A stretch of 12,524 nt of DNA from Alphaproteobacteria bacterium (GTDB lineage: Bacteria > Pseudomonadota > Alphaproteobacteria > UBA6184), in assembly GCA_030433125.1 (NCBI GenBank), contig JAUIKZ010000033.1, positions 1-12,524 on the forward strand, written 5' to 3'. The notes beneath the pieces were generated by a model. It did no database searches. It saw only the letters and a program-made list of their open reading frames with translations, and had not been told where the DNA came from. This document shows, piece after piece, positions 12,468 to 12,524 of this stretch. Made by a program: the position numbers and the translations under genes. Each line of letters begins with the position of its first letter. Position 1 is the first letter of the stretch.

Positions 12468-12524
12468 ATGACTGATTTAATGGACTGGTCTGGCTTTGTT
12501 TTAGCCTGTCTCAAGATAGCCATG
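12468..12524 (+). CDS. Possible start of an unidentified gene running off the window
   Basis: ATG at 12468 opens a frame that stays open for 19 codons to the window end (MTDLMDWSGFVLACLKIAM, hydrophobic from about residue 7, as in a membrane or signal segment). No ribosome binding site precedes it; a second in-frame ATG is at 12480. Nineteen codons cannot establish a gene, and no family is recognisable. Confidence 0.2.
   Translation, partial: MTDLMDWSGFVLACLKIAM

Noticed and set aside
1..12524. CRISPR array, insertion sequence or prophage
   Set aside because: No regularly spaced repeats, transposase, integrase or phage protein pattern was seen on either strand.

Overview
The window most likely comes from an alphaproteobacterium. 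The RecO and aspartate-semialdehyde dehydrogenase sequences have an alphaproteobacterial character, FlgJ is the short form with only the rod-binding domain, and the flagellar operon starts from a textbook sigma-54 (-24/-12) promoter. Short palindromic repeats and a large exported protein of unknown type would fit a host-associated lineage (Holosporales or Rickettsiales-like). That finer placement is a weak inference, since there is no rRNA or other marker here.

Layout. (1) Positions 1-1396, plus strand: the 3' end of gmk (guanylate kinase), a spacer with a dispersed ATTCCC...GGGAAT hairpin repeat, then a compact tilS (tRNA-Ile lysidine synthetase). (2) 1469-6231, plus strand: a flagellar operon with a dyad that may bind an activator, a sigma-54 promoter, flgI (P-ring), flgJ (rod-binding domain), a FlgN-like 150-residue protein that is probably an export chaperone, flgK and flgL (hook-filament junction), and an intrinsic terminator. 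(3) 6271-8165, plus strand: a stand-alone gene for a 615-residue protein with a signal peptide, a long helical body, a low-complexity acidic/poly-Gly linker and a C-terminal domain resembling the HicA mRNA-interferase fold. No HicB antitoxin is nearby. This is the most unusual item in the window. (4) 8167-8859, minus strand: recO, convergent with the exported gene (stop codons one base apart) and divergent from asd. (5) 8936-9937, plus strand: asd. (6) 9991-11355, minus strand: an ogt-type O6-alkylguanine-DNA alkyltransferase followed by a class I SAM-dependent methyltransferase, probably co-transcribed.

(7) 11356-12261 has no gene I can defend firmly. It holds a minus-strand reading frame with a good ribosome binding site but an internal terminator-like hairpin, a GC-rich hairpin-rich block (about 11458-11697), a symmetric TTAA-N7-TTAA box, a perfect 10-bp-arm palindrome and a roughly 105-bp imperfect inverted repeat reminiscent of palindromic elements. 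(8) 12262-12338, minus strand: tRNA-Arg(CCU) with encoded CCA. The last about 190 bases hold its upstream region and, at best, the first codons of an unidentified frame running off the end.

How it fits together: the flagellar genes encode late structural parts (ring, rod assembly, hook-filament junction and its likely chaperone), which suits activator-dependent sigma-54 control. The other genes are ordinary housekeeping (nucleotide metabolism, tRNA modification, recombination repair, lysine/threonine/methionine/diaminopimelate synthesis, alkylation repair). The exported HicA-like protein belongs to none of these pathways and has its own putative promoter.
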